Below are positions 1-9,507 of a DNA stretch of 47,233 nucleotides, in pieces. A program made the position numbers and the translations under genes. Source of the DNA: Prorocentrum cordatum (taxonomy: Eukaryota > Sar > Dinophyceae > Prorocentrales > Prorocentraceae); assembly GCA_963575745.1 (NCBI GenBank), contig CAUYUJ010020584.1, positions 12,501-59,733 of the forward strand, given 5' to 3'. The notes beneath the pieces were generated by a model. The model was not told the origin of the DNA. It saw only the letters and a list, made by a program, of their open reading frames with translations, and ran no database searches. Numbering within the stretch: the first letter of the stretch is position 1; every line of letters starts with the position of its first letter.

Positions 1-880
1 GTCCGGGGCGAGGAGGGCTGGGGCGAAGGCCAGGGTCGGGGCGAGTGGGGCCAAGGCCAGGAAACAAGCTGAGATCAGCCAGGGCCAGAGGGCTGGGGCT
101 CGGACCAGAGGCCAGAGGTCTGGGTTGGGGCGAGGGGGCGAGGGGGGCGGGCCACAGCCAGGGGGACGGGGGCGAGGTGAAGCGGGCCAACCACGAAAAT
201 AGAGGGTCCGGGGCGAGGGGGGGCTGGGGACAGGGCCAGGGGACGCCAGAGCCAAGGAGGGAGGCTGGGTTCAGGGGCAGGGCAGGAGGACGGGGGCAAG
301 GGGGCCAGGGGAAGCAGGCCAGAGCCAGTGGGACGACGACGAACCACGAAAATAAAAGGGTCTGGGGCGAGGGGGGGGCGCCAGAGCCGAGGAGGGAGGC
401 TGGGTTCAGGGTCAGGACAGGAGGACGGGGGCGAGGGGGCCAGGGGAAGCAGGCCAGAGCCAGGGGGGCGACAACGAACCACGAACCACGAAAATAAAGG
501 GTCCAGGGCGAGGGGGGCTGGGGCCAGGGCCAGGGGACGCCAGAGCCAAGGAGGGAGGCTGGGTTCAGGGCCAGGACAGGAGGACGTGGGCGAGGGGGCC
601 AGGGGAAGCAGACCAGAGCCAGGGGGACGACGACGAACCACGAAAATAAAGGGTCCGGGGCGAGGGGGGCTGGGGCCAGGGCCAGGGGACGCCAGAGCCA
701 AGGAGGGAGGTTGGATTCAGGGCCAGGGCAGGAGGACTGGGGCTCGGACCAGGAGCCAGAGGTCTGGGTTGGGGCGCGGAGGCCAGGGGATGGGGGGCAG
801 GGAGACGACGACGAGGATGGGAGCCAGAGCCAGGGGGACGACGACGACGAACCACGAAAATAGAGAGGTCCGAGCTCTAG
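1..880. repeat. GC-rich minisatellite, unit about 135-160 bp
   Basis: A degenerate tandem repeat. The landmark GAGGCTGGGTTCAGGG (last copy altered) recurs at about 261, 396, 555 and 707, giving spacings of 135, 159 and 152 bp. Each unit also carries ACCACGAAAATA followed by GGGTCCGGGGCGAGG. The overlapping open frames on both strands are products of the repeat, not genes. The array probably continues left of the window. Confidence 0.85.
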
Positions 881-902
881 AACACAACTGTGCAAGATAA
901 TA

Positions 903-985
903 AAATGCGAGGAAGTCTCGGGCGGGAGCGGGGTCCTGGCTAAATTGTGAGGAAGTCTCAGGCGGGAGCCGTTGTTGTTGTAACT
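903..985 (+). repeat. two monomers of the 41-bp repeat family
   Basis: Two copies of the unit GCGAGGAAGTCTC-RGGCGGGAGC, starting at 907 and 947. The same family forms longer arrays inside every type B body of the window. The second copy runs into GTTGTTGTTGT, the start of the junction module. Confidence 0.75.
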
Positions 986-1130
986 CGGAGCCAGGGGCGC
1001 AGTTTGAGCATCAAGACTTTCCCTGTCAAAAAACAGGGTGCGAGCGCCAAGGGGCACACTTTGATTAAGAAAAAACCGTATGCACTGGTGAAGGGGGATC
1101 AGCAATAATTGTACTTCAGAAATGAGAGTT
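971..1130 (+). repeat. junction module with stem-loop, before a (CAA)n tract
   Basis: The module begins with GTTGTTGTTGT (971-981). It holds the inverted repeat CCCTGTCAAAAAACAGGG (1021-1038, 6-bp stem, 6-base A-rich loop) and then a CAATAATT-type motif. It ends at a (CAA)n tract. Related modules occur at about 4694-4780, 23691-23847, 26769-26927 and 27758-27918. The terminal GTT and CAA blocks are complementary, so a transcript could close into a larger stem. Confidence 0.7.
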
Positions 1131-1184
1131 CAACAACGACAACAACAACAATAACAACAGCAACAACAACAACAACAACAACAA
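1131..1184 (+). repeat. (CAA)n microsatellite
   Basis: CAA repeats with a few interruptions (CGA, TAA, CAG), lying between the junction module and type A body 1. It is shorter and more degraded than the tracts near 28 kb. Confidence 0.9.
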
Positions 1185-2352
1185 TCATTTTACCCGAACG
1201 CTCAGTGTTCTCACCAGTGCCAGGGTTTTCATGCGACGCGAGACAATACCCCCACTTCGTGGGGGGGCAGTTCAAGCTCTACCAAATATCCAAACGACTC
1301 TACGCGACCACCCAAACCCAGCTTCCCGCCCTATGACGTTGGGACACTTCACTTCGTGGCGTGCGGACGACCGTGGCTACTACACTGGCGTGGGGTACAC
1401 ACCCACAGAACTTGGTCACTTATTCGGGGCGCGCGTGTGCCAAGCATCCTGCAATTGTGACATACAATACATGACACAGACAGACAGAGAGAGAGACAGA
1501 GAGCAGACAGAGAGAGAGACAGAGAGAGCGGAGTTGGTCACATTTTTGGGGCAAGTTCCTAAGATCGTCGTGTTTTTTGTTGGTCTTGCGCGCGCGAATG
1601 TCCACTTTACTTTTTTATGCAAAGGAAGAAATAAGAGAGAGTAAAGGAAGTTATAACAAGAAAGAGATATGCTCTGTCGCGTAGCTCAGGTATACAGAAA
1701 ATTGTATGAAAAACATTGTTTTGAGGAGTCGTGACAGCGCGCCGCGGATGAAAATTTGGACATTATTTTATGAAAACCATAGTGGTTTTTGATGTATATA
1801 AGTTGAAATCGTTTACGGAACCTAAGGTTCCGAGAGGATTATCGTCTTGCGCGCGCGAATGTCCACTTTACTTTTTTTTGCAAGGGAGCATTGAAATTTG
1901 ATTATGTTAGAACAAGAAAAAGTAGCTCGCGCGAGCTCACGTAACATAAATGTTGAAAAACCATTGGTTTTGTGGGAGTCGGACAGCGCGCGCGGAAGGA
2001 CATTTTGACAATTTTTTCTTAAAAAACCATTGGTTTTTTGATGTTTTTATGTTAAAATCGTTACGAAACCTAAGGTTTTGGAAGGATTTCGTCTTGCGCG
2101 CACGAATGTCCACTTTACCTTATTTTTTGCAAGGGATTCTTGCAATTTGATCAAGTAAGAACAAGAATTTTCATTTTATAGTGTTTTTTGCTAGGGAAAA
2201 CGGATTACAACAAAACAACCGGATCCGGTGACAATCCACTTTTCTGAAGCTTTCGCTAGAAAATGAAGGAAATGAGGCTGCGGCCTAGGTTTTGGAGGGG
2301 GGTCGCGCACCAGGGGTCTCAACAATAATATTTCTTTAGAAGTAATAATATT
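1185..2352 (+). repeat. type A repeat body, copy 1
   Basis: Starts with TCATTTTACCCGAAC and ends at a (CAA)n tract. The first 230 bp are conserved in all A copies and hold the hairpin CCCCCAC-TTC-GTGGGGG (1249-1265). A GACAGAGA-rich stretch follows (about 1475-1530). Next come units of about 250 bp marked by CTTGCGCGCGCGAATG at 1585, 1846 and 2093, each with AAAACCATTGGTTTT-type sequence. The 14-bp palindrome AGCTCGCGCGAGCT lies at about 1924. The end is the conserved GCGGCCTAGG ... GCGCACCAGGGG sequence plus an AATAAT motif. No coding frame is supported. Confidence 0.85.
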
Positions 2353-2368
2353 CAACAACAACAACACC

Positions 2369-2433
<65 letters not shown>
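2353..2433 (+). repeat. (CAA)n microsatellite, nearly pure
   Basis: About 27 CAA units joining A copy 1 to A copy 2. The poly-leucine frame on the minus strand here is an artefact of the repeat. Confidence 0.95.
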
Positions 2434-2434
<1 letters not shown>

Positions 2435-3216
2435 CATTTTACCCGAACTCGTGGTGTTCTCCCCAGTGCCAGGGTTTTCATACGACACCAGGCAATACCC
2501 CCACTTCGTGGGGGGGCATTACAAGCTCTACCAAATATCCAAACGACTCTTCGCGACCACCCAAACCCAGCTTCCCGCCCTATGACGTTGGGACACTTCA
2601 CTTCGTGTCGTGCGGACGACCGTGGCTACTACACTGGCGTGGGGTACACACCCACAGAACCCAATGGTTTTTGGAGATTTCGGCGTGCGCGCGCGAAGAA
2701 AAAACGAATGTGTCCCGCATGATATTATTTGACAGGGATGATGGCCCTGGCAGGTGCGCAACCGTTGTCGCAGAAGTTCGAAAAAGTTGCTCGCAAAAGC
2801 CCGTTTGACAAAATGTTTAAAAAGTGTTGGGTTTCCTACGAATCCGCAAGAGCGCGCGGGATGAGATTTTGACAATTTGTTGTTGAAAAACCATTGGTTT
2901 TTTGATGCTTTTATGTTAAAATCGCTACGAAAACTAAGGTTTTGGAAGGATTTCGTCTTGCGCGCGCGAATGTCCACTTTACCTTATTTTTTGCAAGGGA
3001 TTCTTGAAATTTGATTATATTAGAACAAGAAATGTCATTTTCTATTGTTTTTTGCAAGGGAAAGAGGATTACAACAAAACAACCGGATCCTGTACACACC
3101 CTCTTTTCTGAGGCTTCCTCACGAAAATGATGAAAATGTAGCTGCGGCCTAGGCGGCGCAGGGGGGGCGCGCACCAGGGGGCCCAACAATAATTATTCTT
3201 TAGAATAAATAATTTT
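2434..3216 (+). repeat. type A repeat body, copy 2 (short form)
   Basis: Same start and end sequences as copy 1, with the hairpin CCCCCAC-TTC-GTGGGGG at 2498-2514. It lacks the GACAGAGA stretch and has only one 250-bp unit (CTTGCGCGCG at about 2957). It carries an alternative middle segment (ACCCAATGGTTTTTGG ... GTGTCCCGCATG) shared with copies 4 and 5. Confidence 0.85.
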
Positions 3217-3234
3217 CAACAACAACAACAACAA
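3217..3234 (+). repeat. (CAA)6 linker
   Basis: A short CAA tract between A copies 2 and 3, preceded by the usual CAACAATAATTATTCTTTAG motif. Confidence 0.8.
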
Positions 3235-4145
3235 TTACTAGCACGTGGGGACACTCCGTTCTCACCAGTGCCAGGGTTTTCATAGGAGGCGGGCAATACC
3301 CCCACTTTGTGGGGGGGCCGGTTCAAGTTCTACCACATTTCCAAACGACTCTTCGCCACCACCCACACCCAGCTTCCCGCCCTATGACGTTCGGACACTT
3401 CACTTCGTGGCCTGCGGACGACCGTGGCAACTACACTGCGCAATTGGTACAGGGACTAGTGTGGTAACATTATCCTGGACGCTAGCTAGTATAGCGACTA
3501 TACCCGTTCCAACACTGGACCACCTGTACTGTTTTTGGTTGGTAACGTTTTCCTGGAGAAAACCCAATGGTTTTTGGAAGATAACCGGCTGCGCGGCGGC
3601 CGAAGAAAAAACGAATGTGATCCGGCATGTAAATAATTTGAACAGGTTATGATGTGCCTGGCAGTGATCGCAAACCTATGTTGGATGAAAGTTCGAAGCA
3701 CGTGAAAAAATTTGCTCGCAAAAGCCTCGTTTGAAGAAATGTTTTAAAAATGTTGGTTTCCTACAAATACCGCAAGACCGCGGATGAAATGAATTGACAA
3801 CTAATATATTTTGAAAAAACCATTGGTTTTTAATGTTTTTATGTTAAAATCGCTCCGAACACTAAGCTTTTGGAAGGATTTCGTCTTGCGCGCGCGAATG
3901 TCCACTTTACCTTATTTTTTGCAAGGGATTCTTGAAGTTTGGTTATGTTAGAACAAGAAAAGTCCACTTTAGCTTATTTTCTGCAAGGGAAAACGGGGGA
4001 CAACAAAACAACCGGATCCGGACACCCACGTTTTGCCTGAGACTTCCTCACGAAAATGATGAAAATGTGGCTGCGGCCTAGGCGCGGCGAGGGGGCCGCG
4101 CACCAGGGGTCCCAACAACAATTATTTTTTAGAATAAATAATGTT
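3235..4145 (+). repeat. type A repeat body, copy 3 (most diverged)
   Basis: The start differs (TTACTAGCACGTGGGG), but the conserved core, the hairpin (3299-3315, loop TTT instead of TTC) and the GCGGCCTAGG end are kept. Many substitutions set it apart from the near-identical copies 4 and 5, so it is probably older. Confidence 0.8.
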
Positions 4146-4184
4146 CAACAACAACAACAACAACAACAGCAGCAACAACAACAC
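4146..4184 (+). repeat. (CAA)n linker with CAG interruptions
   Basis: CAA tract between A copy 3 and B copy 1. Confidence 0.85.
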
Positions 4185-4189
4185 CCATC

Positions 4190-5330
4190 ATTTTAAGACT
4201 GCCATTCAACAGGTATATCCCACTCCCCTGGTACCCGCCCTATTCGGTTTCGATCGTAGCCACCTTGGGGGCACATCCTCCCTATCTGCCGCGTGTAGTT
4301 GGCGCAGCCCCTAACATAGGGGAAGAGAGGACGGATGGAAAGGGGAGAGAGAAGGATGGAGCACGAGAGAGATTAGCAGGAGAAGGGCTAGGACCAGAAA
4401 ACACGGGGAGGGTAGACCCTGATGTGCTGGCCGGGAAAGCGGGCACAGGCGGCCAGGTCGAGCAGGCGGGTTGCCGAAGCGTGAGCATGAATCGCGAGGA
4501 AGTATCGAGCGATAGCGCGACTCACAAATAAATCTTGAGAAAGGCAAGGGCGACAGCGTGATTCGTAAGGGGTGGAGGCGCGACGCCTGAATAAATTGCG
4601 ACGAAGCCCCACGCGAGAGCGCGTTTCTTGCATACATTGTGAGGACGTCCCGCGCGAGAGCGCGTATTTGAAATTACTTGTGCAGAAATATCAAGCGGGA
4701 GCCGTTGTTGTTATGGGCCCAGTTTGGTGTCACCTCGCTTTCCCTCGTAAAACAGAGGGTGCGAGCTTTAGTTCCTGAGTTTTTGGGCCTTCAGGGCGTC
4801 TGAAAGTAAACCGTGAGGACGTATCAATCGGAAGCCGTTGTCTTCGCAATTTGGCCTTCATAAACTTGGGTGAATTGCGAGGGAGTCTTGAACAAAAGCG
4901 TCATTGCTGAGTACGATGATGCATATGACCAGGGCGCCCGCCATTGAATGACGAGGGAGTATCGAGCGGAAGCCGTTGTCGTCGCAGGTGGGCCTTCACA
5001 ACTTACAATGAACTGCGCGGAAGTCTACATAGTAAACGCACTTCCTGAGTTCGAGGGCCTCTCTAGCCAAGGCGTCCCAAAATGAAGTGTAAGGAAATAT
5101 CGAGCGGGAGCCGTTGGGCCATTACCAACTTGGGTGAATTGCGAGGAAATCTCAAGAGAGAGCGCCGTTCCTGTGTATGGGGCCTTCTTTGGCCAGGGCG
5201 TCTGGGAGTAAATCGTGACGAAGTGTCGAGCGAGAGTCATGGTCGTCACAATTGAACTTCCATCAACACACATGTGTCATAAACACCGCGTTCTATCGGG
5301 AGGCTCGGGTTCAAAAATATACCCAGCGTC
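4190..5330 (+). repeat. type B repeat body, copy 1 (diverged)
   Basis: Starts with TTTTAAGACTG and a diverged form of the B-type sequence containing CCCGCCCTATTCGGTTTCGATCG. A GA-rich patch follows, then degenerate units of about 40-80 bp of the family GAGGAAGTCTCGAGCGGGAGC (about 4480-5330). A junction-like stem CCCTC...GAGGG lies at 4742-4759. No plausible gene. Confidence 0.7.
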
Positions 5331-5383
5331 AACGCGAGAGCGCCAGAACCGATTACATAGATCAAAAGGTATCCTCCTCCGAC

Positions 5384-5501
5384 CGCGACAGCGGCGGCGG
5401 CGACGGCGACGGCGACGGCGACGGCAACGGCTACGGCGACGGCGACAGCGACGGCGGCGGCGGCGACGGCGGCGACGGCGACGGCGCTGGCGACGCGACG
5501 G

Positions 5502-5532
<31 letters not shown>

Positions 5533-5660
5533 GACGACGACGATGGCGACGGCGACGACGCCGACTACAACTGGCGGCGCCGCTGGCGACGACTACAGGC
5601 GGCCACGGTGGCGGTGGCGGTGGCAGCGGCGGCGGCGATGGCGGCGGCGGGAAACAGTCG
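5384..5660. repeat. (GGCGAC)n / (GGC)n low-complexity DNA
   Basis: Hexanucleotide GGCGAC repeats grading into GGC and GAC triplets. The Asp/Gly- and Arg-rich open frames across it are compositional. Confidence 0.9.
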
Positions 5661-5771
5661 GGGCGGGGCCCTGCGCGGCCGCGGCCTCGACGTATTGCCG
5701 GCAGACCTGCACCGAGACGCCTGCATCCTCGCCGCCACGGCGGGAGGCGCTGACCTACCCCTCACCCTCCA

Positions 5772-6031
5772 GTGCCTTCCACTCCCCTCCTCGCCCTTCC
5801 CTCCTCCTCCTGCTCCTCCTGCTCCTCCTGCTCCTCCTCCTGTTCCTCCTCCTCCTCCTCCTCTTCCTCCTCTTCCTCCTCTTCCTCCTCCTCCCCCTTT
5901 TCCTCCAGCCCCCTCCTCGCCCCTCCCTCCTCCTCTTCCTCCTCCTCCTCCTCGCCCTTCCTCCTCCTCCGCCTCCTTCGCATTTTCCCCTCCCCCTCCC
6001 CCTCCTGTTCCTCTTCCTCCTTTTCCTGTAG
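5772..6031. repeat. (CCT)n polypyrimidine tract
   Basis: Interrupted CCT/TCC triplets about 260 bp long, with pyrimidines on the plus strand. Open in several frames (poly-Leu, poly-Ser, poly-Pro, and poly-Glu on the other strand), which marks it as a microsatellite. Confidence 0.92.
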
Positions 6032-6084
6032 TTGTCGTCTTATGATGTTGCCCGAGTCGTCTTTACAATATTGGTATTATTCGT

Positions 6085-6190
6085 GTTAGTATCCGTTGTG
6101 TGATTATCAATAATATTAACATGAACATTAACATTTACATCGACATGAACAATAACATTAACATTAACATTCGCATTAGTATTCGTATGA
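6085..6190. repeat. (ACATTA)n degenerate hexanucleotide repeat
   Basis: AT-rich patch with recurring AACATT units such as AACATTAACATTAACATT. It stands out sharply from the GC-rich flanks. Confidence 0.8.
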
Positions 6191-6485
6191 TTAATTACTC
6201 CGACGGAAGAACCCCACATAAGAATCCTCTGGGCGAATCTGGAAAAAGCCATCACCGTCGTCCTCGTGGTTGGTGAGGCGTCCTGGCTGTCTCTTCTGCG
6301 TATATTTCCTCTCGCCTTGGCGCGGGCCCCCCTTCCACTCCTTACGTTGTCCCCATCCTCGCCCCCCTGTTAGTTCCGCGCCCCGCCACCTCCTCCCCTT
6401 CCTGTTGCATGAGCGCGCATGTCGATGTTCCTCGGCGCCGTCGCCGCCACGGCCAGCACAGGCGCGTTCTCTACTGGTCACGTCG

Positions 6486-6582
6486 CGCAGCCGTTGGGAC
6501 AACCCCGCGGGCCAGGCTGTCGGGACAACCCCGCGAGCCGCTGGCGCGCAAGACCAAGCCGTTGGGACAACCCCGCGGGCTT
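6486..6582. repeat. short tandem repeat GGGACAACCCCGCGGG
   Basis: Three copies of (C)CGTTGGGACAACCCCGCGGG-like sequence at about 6492, 6519 and 6562, just downstream of the stop codon of the minus-strand helicase exon, so probably in its 3' untranslated region. Confidence 0.7.
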
Positions 6583-6602
6583 CGAGCGAGGCGCAGCCTC
6601 GC

Positions 6603-7085
6603 TCAGGCGGAAGGCAGCACGAAGCCCAGCTCTGCCGCGAGCTGCTTCGCCTCCGCCCTGTACAAAACCGTTCTCTTGTCGAACTCCAGGAGCGCCTTCC
6701 GCAGGGACGCCGGCGGCCCGCACTCCAGGAACTCTCGCGGCGGCGGCCGCAGGATCAGCACGTTCCGCATGCACGTGGCGCGGGAGAACATGACGTAGAG
6801 GTGCAGCCACCACTGCTCGTCCGACATGCCCGTGCGGCCAGCGTCCTCGTCTCTCGCGCAGTCGATGGTGACGCCCTTGCGCAGCGTCTGGCCCAGCGAC
6901 AGCGTGGAGGTCAGGTAGGACGCGTGCGTCAGGGTGAACCCCGAGCGGCGCACGCTGTGCGCCCCCGAGCTCTGCCAAGTGAACTCCCTTTCGCTGGGCC
7001 TGAACATCAGCAAGCTCCGCGCCCGCGCCTCGGCCTGGCCGTCGTCGTCGGCGCCTTCGGCGCCCTGTCGCAGCACCTCGGCGAC
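6603..7085 (-). CDS. 3'-terminal exon of a helicase-like gene (superfamily 1 motifs V and VI)
   Basis: Reading leftwards from 7085 there are about 160 codons ending at a TGA (6603-6605). Seen in the translation: a GFTLTHASYL...SLGQTL segment, then KGVTIDC, then LYVMFSRATCMRNVLILRPP. These resemble motif V (SQGQT) and motif VI (YVALSRAT) of Pif1/RecD-like superfamily 1 helicases. The Q of SQGQT is Leu here, so activity is uncertain. No Walker A or B motif is present, so this is only the C-terminal part. A good splice acceptor (TTTTTGGGCTCCTCAG, minus strand) immediately precedes codon GTC at 7085, so upstream exons should lie to the right, past the gap. The assignment rests on motifs alone. 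Confidence 0.6.
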   Translation of the reverse strand, partial: VAEVLRQGAEGADDDGQAEARARSLLMFRPSEREFTWQSSGAHSVRRSGFTLTHASYLTSTLSLGQTLRKGVTIDCARDEDAGRTGMSDEQWWLHLYVMFSRATCMRNVLILRPPPREFLECGPPASLRKALLEFDKRTVLYRAEAKQLAAELGFVLPSA

Positions 7086-7107
7086 CTGAGGAGCCCAAAA
7101 ACTTCCT

Positions 7108-7133
7108 TGTTGCATCCAAAGTGTGGCCTGGGA
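7108..7133 (+). repeat. partial copy of the 73-bp repeat at the gap edge
   Basis: TTGCATCCAAAGTGTGGCCTGGGA matches the internal part of the 73-bp unit seen at 11.8-13.5 kb and is cut off by the run of N. This suggests the gap lies in such an array, inside the intron upstream of the helicase exon. Confidence 0.65.
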
Positions 7134-7233
7134 NNNNNNNNNNNNNNNNNNNNNNNNNNNNNNNNNNNNNNNNNNNNNNNNNNNNNNNNNNNNNNNNNNN
7201 NNNNNNNNNNNNNNNNNNNNNNNNNNNNNNNNN
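7134..7233. other. assembly gap, 100 N
   Basis: Exactly 100 undetermined bases, the usual placeholder for a gap of unknown size. Flanked by a 73-bp repeat fragment on the left and (CAGCCT)n on the right, so it is probably a repeat-induced assembly break. Confidence 0.98.
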
Positions 7234-7533
7234 CAGCCTCCGCCTGCCTCAGCCTCAGCCTGCCTCAGCCTCAGCCTCAGCCTGCTTCAGCCTCAGCATC
7301 AGTCTGCCTTCGGCCTCGGCCTCAGCCTCAGCCTGCCTCAGCCTCAGCCTGCATCAGCCTCAGCCTCAGCCTCAGCCTGCCTCAGCGTCAGCCTGCCTCA
7401 GCCTCAGCCTCAGCCTCAGCCTGCCTCTGCCTCAGCCTCAGCCTGCTTCAGCCTCAGCCTCAGTCTGCCGTCGGCCTCGGCCTCAGCCTCAGCCTGCCTC
7501 AGCCTCAGCCTGCGTCAGCCTCAGCCTCAGCAC
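7234..7533. repeat. (CAGCCT)n tract
   Basis: About 300 bp of CAGCCT/GCCTCA repeats with CTGCCT and CTGCTT variants. Open in several frames and non-coding in character. It contains many copies of TCAGCCTGC, which is also one end of the minus-strand form of the dispersed 19-mer. Confidence 0.9.
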
Positions 7534-7729
7534 GAAGCGACCCAGCTAGAAGGACAAAGCGCTGAATGTACACCGATGTGTTCGACGACTGCGTATGTAA
7601 TGATGTGACGATATACAGACTGAGCCCTTCGTGAATGTCTACATGTTTTTCTGACGCCTACAAACGGCGCTGACGTGTGTGAGAAAATTGTCCGCGCAGC
7701 AAAAGCCGGCGAAGCGTGCGGGAGCTCGC

Positions 7730-7975
7730 ATGCTGAGACAGACTAAGTCTGCAGACCGCCAGCTGCAAAAGGTTGCGAGCGGCTCTTGGAAGATGTTTAC
7801 GGAACGGAGCTACGGTGTCTGAAAACATTGGCATCGAAGCGAAGAGCCTCGGAGCCCTGCAACCTGAGAAACACCGCAGGAACTCGCATACTGAAAAGGA
7901 ATGCATTACAAACCGCACGCTGCGAACCCTGCAGGCTGAGAAGCACCGCAGGATGTCGCATGCTGAGAAGCACTT
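7730..7975 (+). repeat. cluster of the dispersed 19-mer GCAGGCTGAGAAGCACCGC
   Basis: An exact copy at 7931-7949, a variant at 7859-7877 (GCAACCTGAGAAACACCGC), and partial GCATGCTGAGA sequences near 7735 and 7960. Copies are joined by AGGAACTCGCAT or AGGATGTCGCAT. The same sequence occurs at 9385-9486 and inside the EEP coding frame. Confidence 0.75.
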
Positions 7976-7988
7976 GTACTGCAGAGCG

Positions 7989-8388
7989 CTAGCACTCCAT
8001 CTCGGGCTCGGACCCCCCCGTCCTGATCCAGAACGCGTCCGGCCACGGCCTGAAAATGCCGTTCCAACTCCCGAGGATCAGCTGGCACTCCGGCTCTGGG
8101 ACACTCCAGTACGTCTTGAGCACCTTGAGCCAGGCCCCATCTCGGGATCCCCACAGCACGCTGTACTTGACCGAGACCGTGCCGAACTCATAACAATTGA
8201 CCTCCGAAGGACCTGCGATGCGGTGGTTCTGAGCCAGGACGAGGTCCGCATGGTCGAGCGTCGGCACCGTCGCCCATGCCCAGACGGACCATCCACGGCG
8301 AGCCACATCATCTGAGACAGCGTCTGGAGGGCGGTCGACAGGCGACTGGCGACTGGCGACGACGAGCTGGTCTTGGACTGTCAGGAAC
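7989..8388 (-). CDS. putative 3'-terminal exon, unknown protein
   Basis: An open minus-strand frame of about 130 codons ending in TAG at 7989. The product is rich in Trp and other hydrophobic residues (for example RRGWSVWAWATVPTLDHADL and FRPWPDAFWI), unlike the low-complexity shadows nearby. A pyrimidine-rich stretch with TTTTCTTTTGGTCGTGTAG on the minus strand gives a plausible splice acceptor near 8389, and the frame stays open just inside it. No ATG is evident, consistent with an internal or terminal exon. No family recognised. The 19-mer cluster follows its stop codon. Confidence 0.35.
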
Positions 8389-8577
8389 GCTACACGACCA
8401 AAAGAAAACGAAGCACGACCGAGGAAACACCAGAGCTCCTAGCTGGGAGGCGAGATCAAGGGGGACGAGGAAGAAGGGAAGAGGAGGAGGAGGAAGAGTC
8501 AGAGCAAGAGTAACGGTGAGAGTAAGAGTCAGAGTAAGAGTAAGGCGAACTGCACGAGTCGGAGTAAGAGTCAGGGC

Positions 8578-8730
8578 AAGAGGCCCCCCAAGCGGCCCCA
8601 AGAGGCCCCCAAGAGGCCCCCAAGAGGCCCCCAAGAGGCCCCAAGAGGCCCCAAGAGGCCCCCAAGAGGCCCCCAAGAGGCCCCCAAGAGGCCCCCAAGA
8701 GGCCCCACGAGGCTCCAAGAGGCCCTCCAA
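8578..8730. repeat. (CCCCAAGAGGCC)n array
   Basis: Tandem GGCCCCCAAGAGG units of 11-12 bp. On the minus strand they read as GPLGASWG-like peptides and on the plus strand as PKRPPRGPQEA. This compositional repeat type is familiar from dinoflagellate assemblies. It lies upstream (minus-strand sense) of the exon at 7989-8388, so probably in an intron or between genes. Confidence 0.88.
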
Positions 8731-8739
8731 GGGCTGGTG

Positions 8740-9224
8740 GTACTCGGCTTTTAATCATGTGGTGGGAGGGCGGAACGCGAGGGCTTACGGCCGCCCTTCG
8801 GGTTTGATCACTGCTCCTTATCAATCCCACCAGCCCTTTGGGCGTGAGTGGTTTAGGGAGCCCGCTCTGTTCTCAACCCCCCTTCTTCCCCTTCGGGGAG
8901 GGGTTTACCCCTCCCCCTACCCCCTCCCCCTGGGCCTGGAGAGGGCGCCCCGCGGGTCGTTTGAGGGGTCTTTTTCGACTCCTGGGAGGGCTAAAAAAAC
9001 GACGACCCTCACGAGGATTCTGGCCCCGACGGGGGGGCACCGTCTGGTCCCCCTCCTCTTCTTTAAAGCCAGAATCATTGATTGTACTACGGTTTTGGCC
9101 CCATTTTGGCGTCCTGAGGGGGCCGCGCTCATCTTCCTTCACAGCAAAATCATTGATTTTACGAAGGTTTTCGGCTCATTTTGTCCTTCTCAGGGGGCAG
9201 CTCTCATTTGCGCTTTTGAGGAGG
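8740..9224. other. spacer between two CCCCAAGAGG arrays, with a 77-bp imperfect duplication
   Basis: Two diverged tandem copies start near 9068 and 9145, sharing AATCATTGATT, then TACG-type sequence, GGTTTT, TTTTG and CTC-AGGGGG. No coding frame is convincing. The spacer and the two arrays probably form one larger repeat unit. Confidence 0.55.
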
Positions 9225-9395
9225 TCGCAAGAGGCCCCAAGATGGCCCCAAGAGGCCCCCAGGAGGCTCCCAAGAGGCCTCCAAGAGGCCCCCAAGAGGC
9301 CCCCAAGCGGCCCCAAGAGGCCCCCAAGAGGCCCCCAAGAGGCCCCCAAGAGGCCCCAAGAGGCCCCAAGAGGCCCCCAAGAGGCCCCAAGAGGC
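9225..9395. repeat. second (CCCCAAGAGGCC)n array
   Basis: Same 11-12 bp unit and orientation as 8578-8730. Its last unit runs directly into the 19-mer (AGAGGCTGAGAAGCACCGC), so one repeat type is joined to the other without a spacer. Confidence 0.88.
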
Positions 9396-9486
9396 TGAGA
9401 AGCACCGCAGGAACTCGCATGCTTTCGAACACTACTGCTCGAGACCGCAGCTGGAGAGCGGCAGACCGCAGGCTGAGAAGCACCGC
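9385..9486 (+). repeat. 19-mer copies downstream of the EEP gene
   Basis: A near-complete copy at 9386-9404 and an exact copy at 9468-9486, separated by AGGAACTCGCATGC and CTGGAGAGCGGCAGACC-type sequence. They lie just beyond the stop codon of the EEP frame (9508), in its likely 3' untranslated region. Confidence 0.75.
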
Positions 9487-9507
9487 GGGCAGGGAGACTT
9501 GCAAAAC

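Noticed and set aside
1231-1644. 137-codon frame repeated in type A bodies
   Set aside because: It recurs at 28067 because the body is duplicated, but it is broken in copies 2-5 and its sequence has no protein-like conservation.
5215-6045. 276-codon frame rich in Arg, Gly and Pro
   Set aside because: Spans the GGCGAC and CCT microsatellites. Overlapping frames on both strands are equally open.
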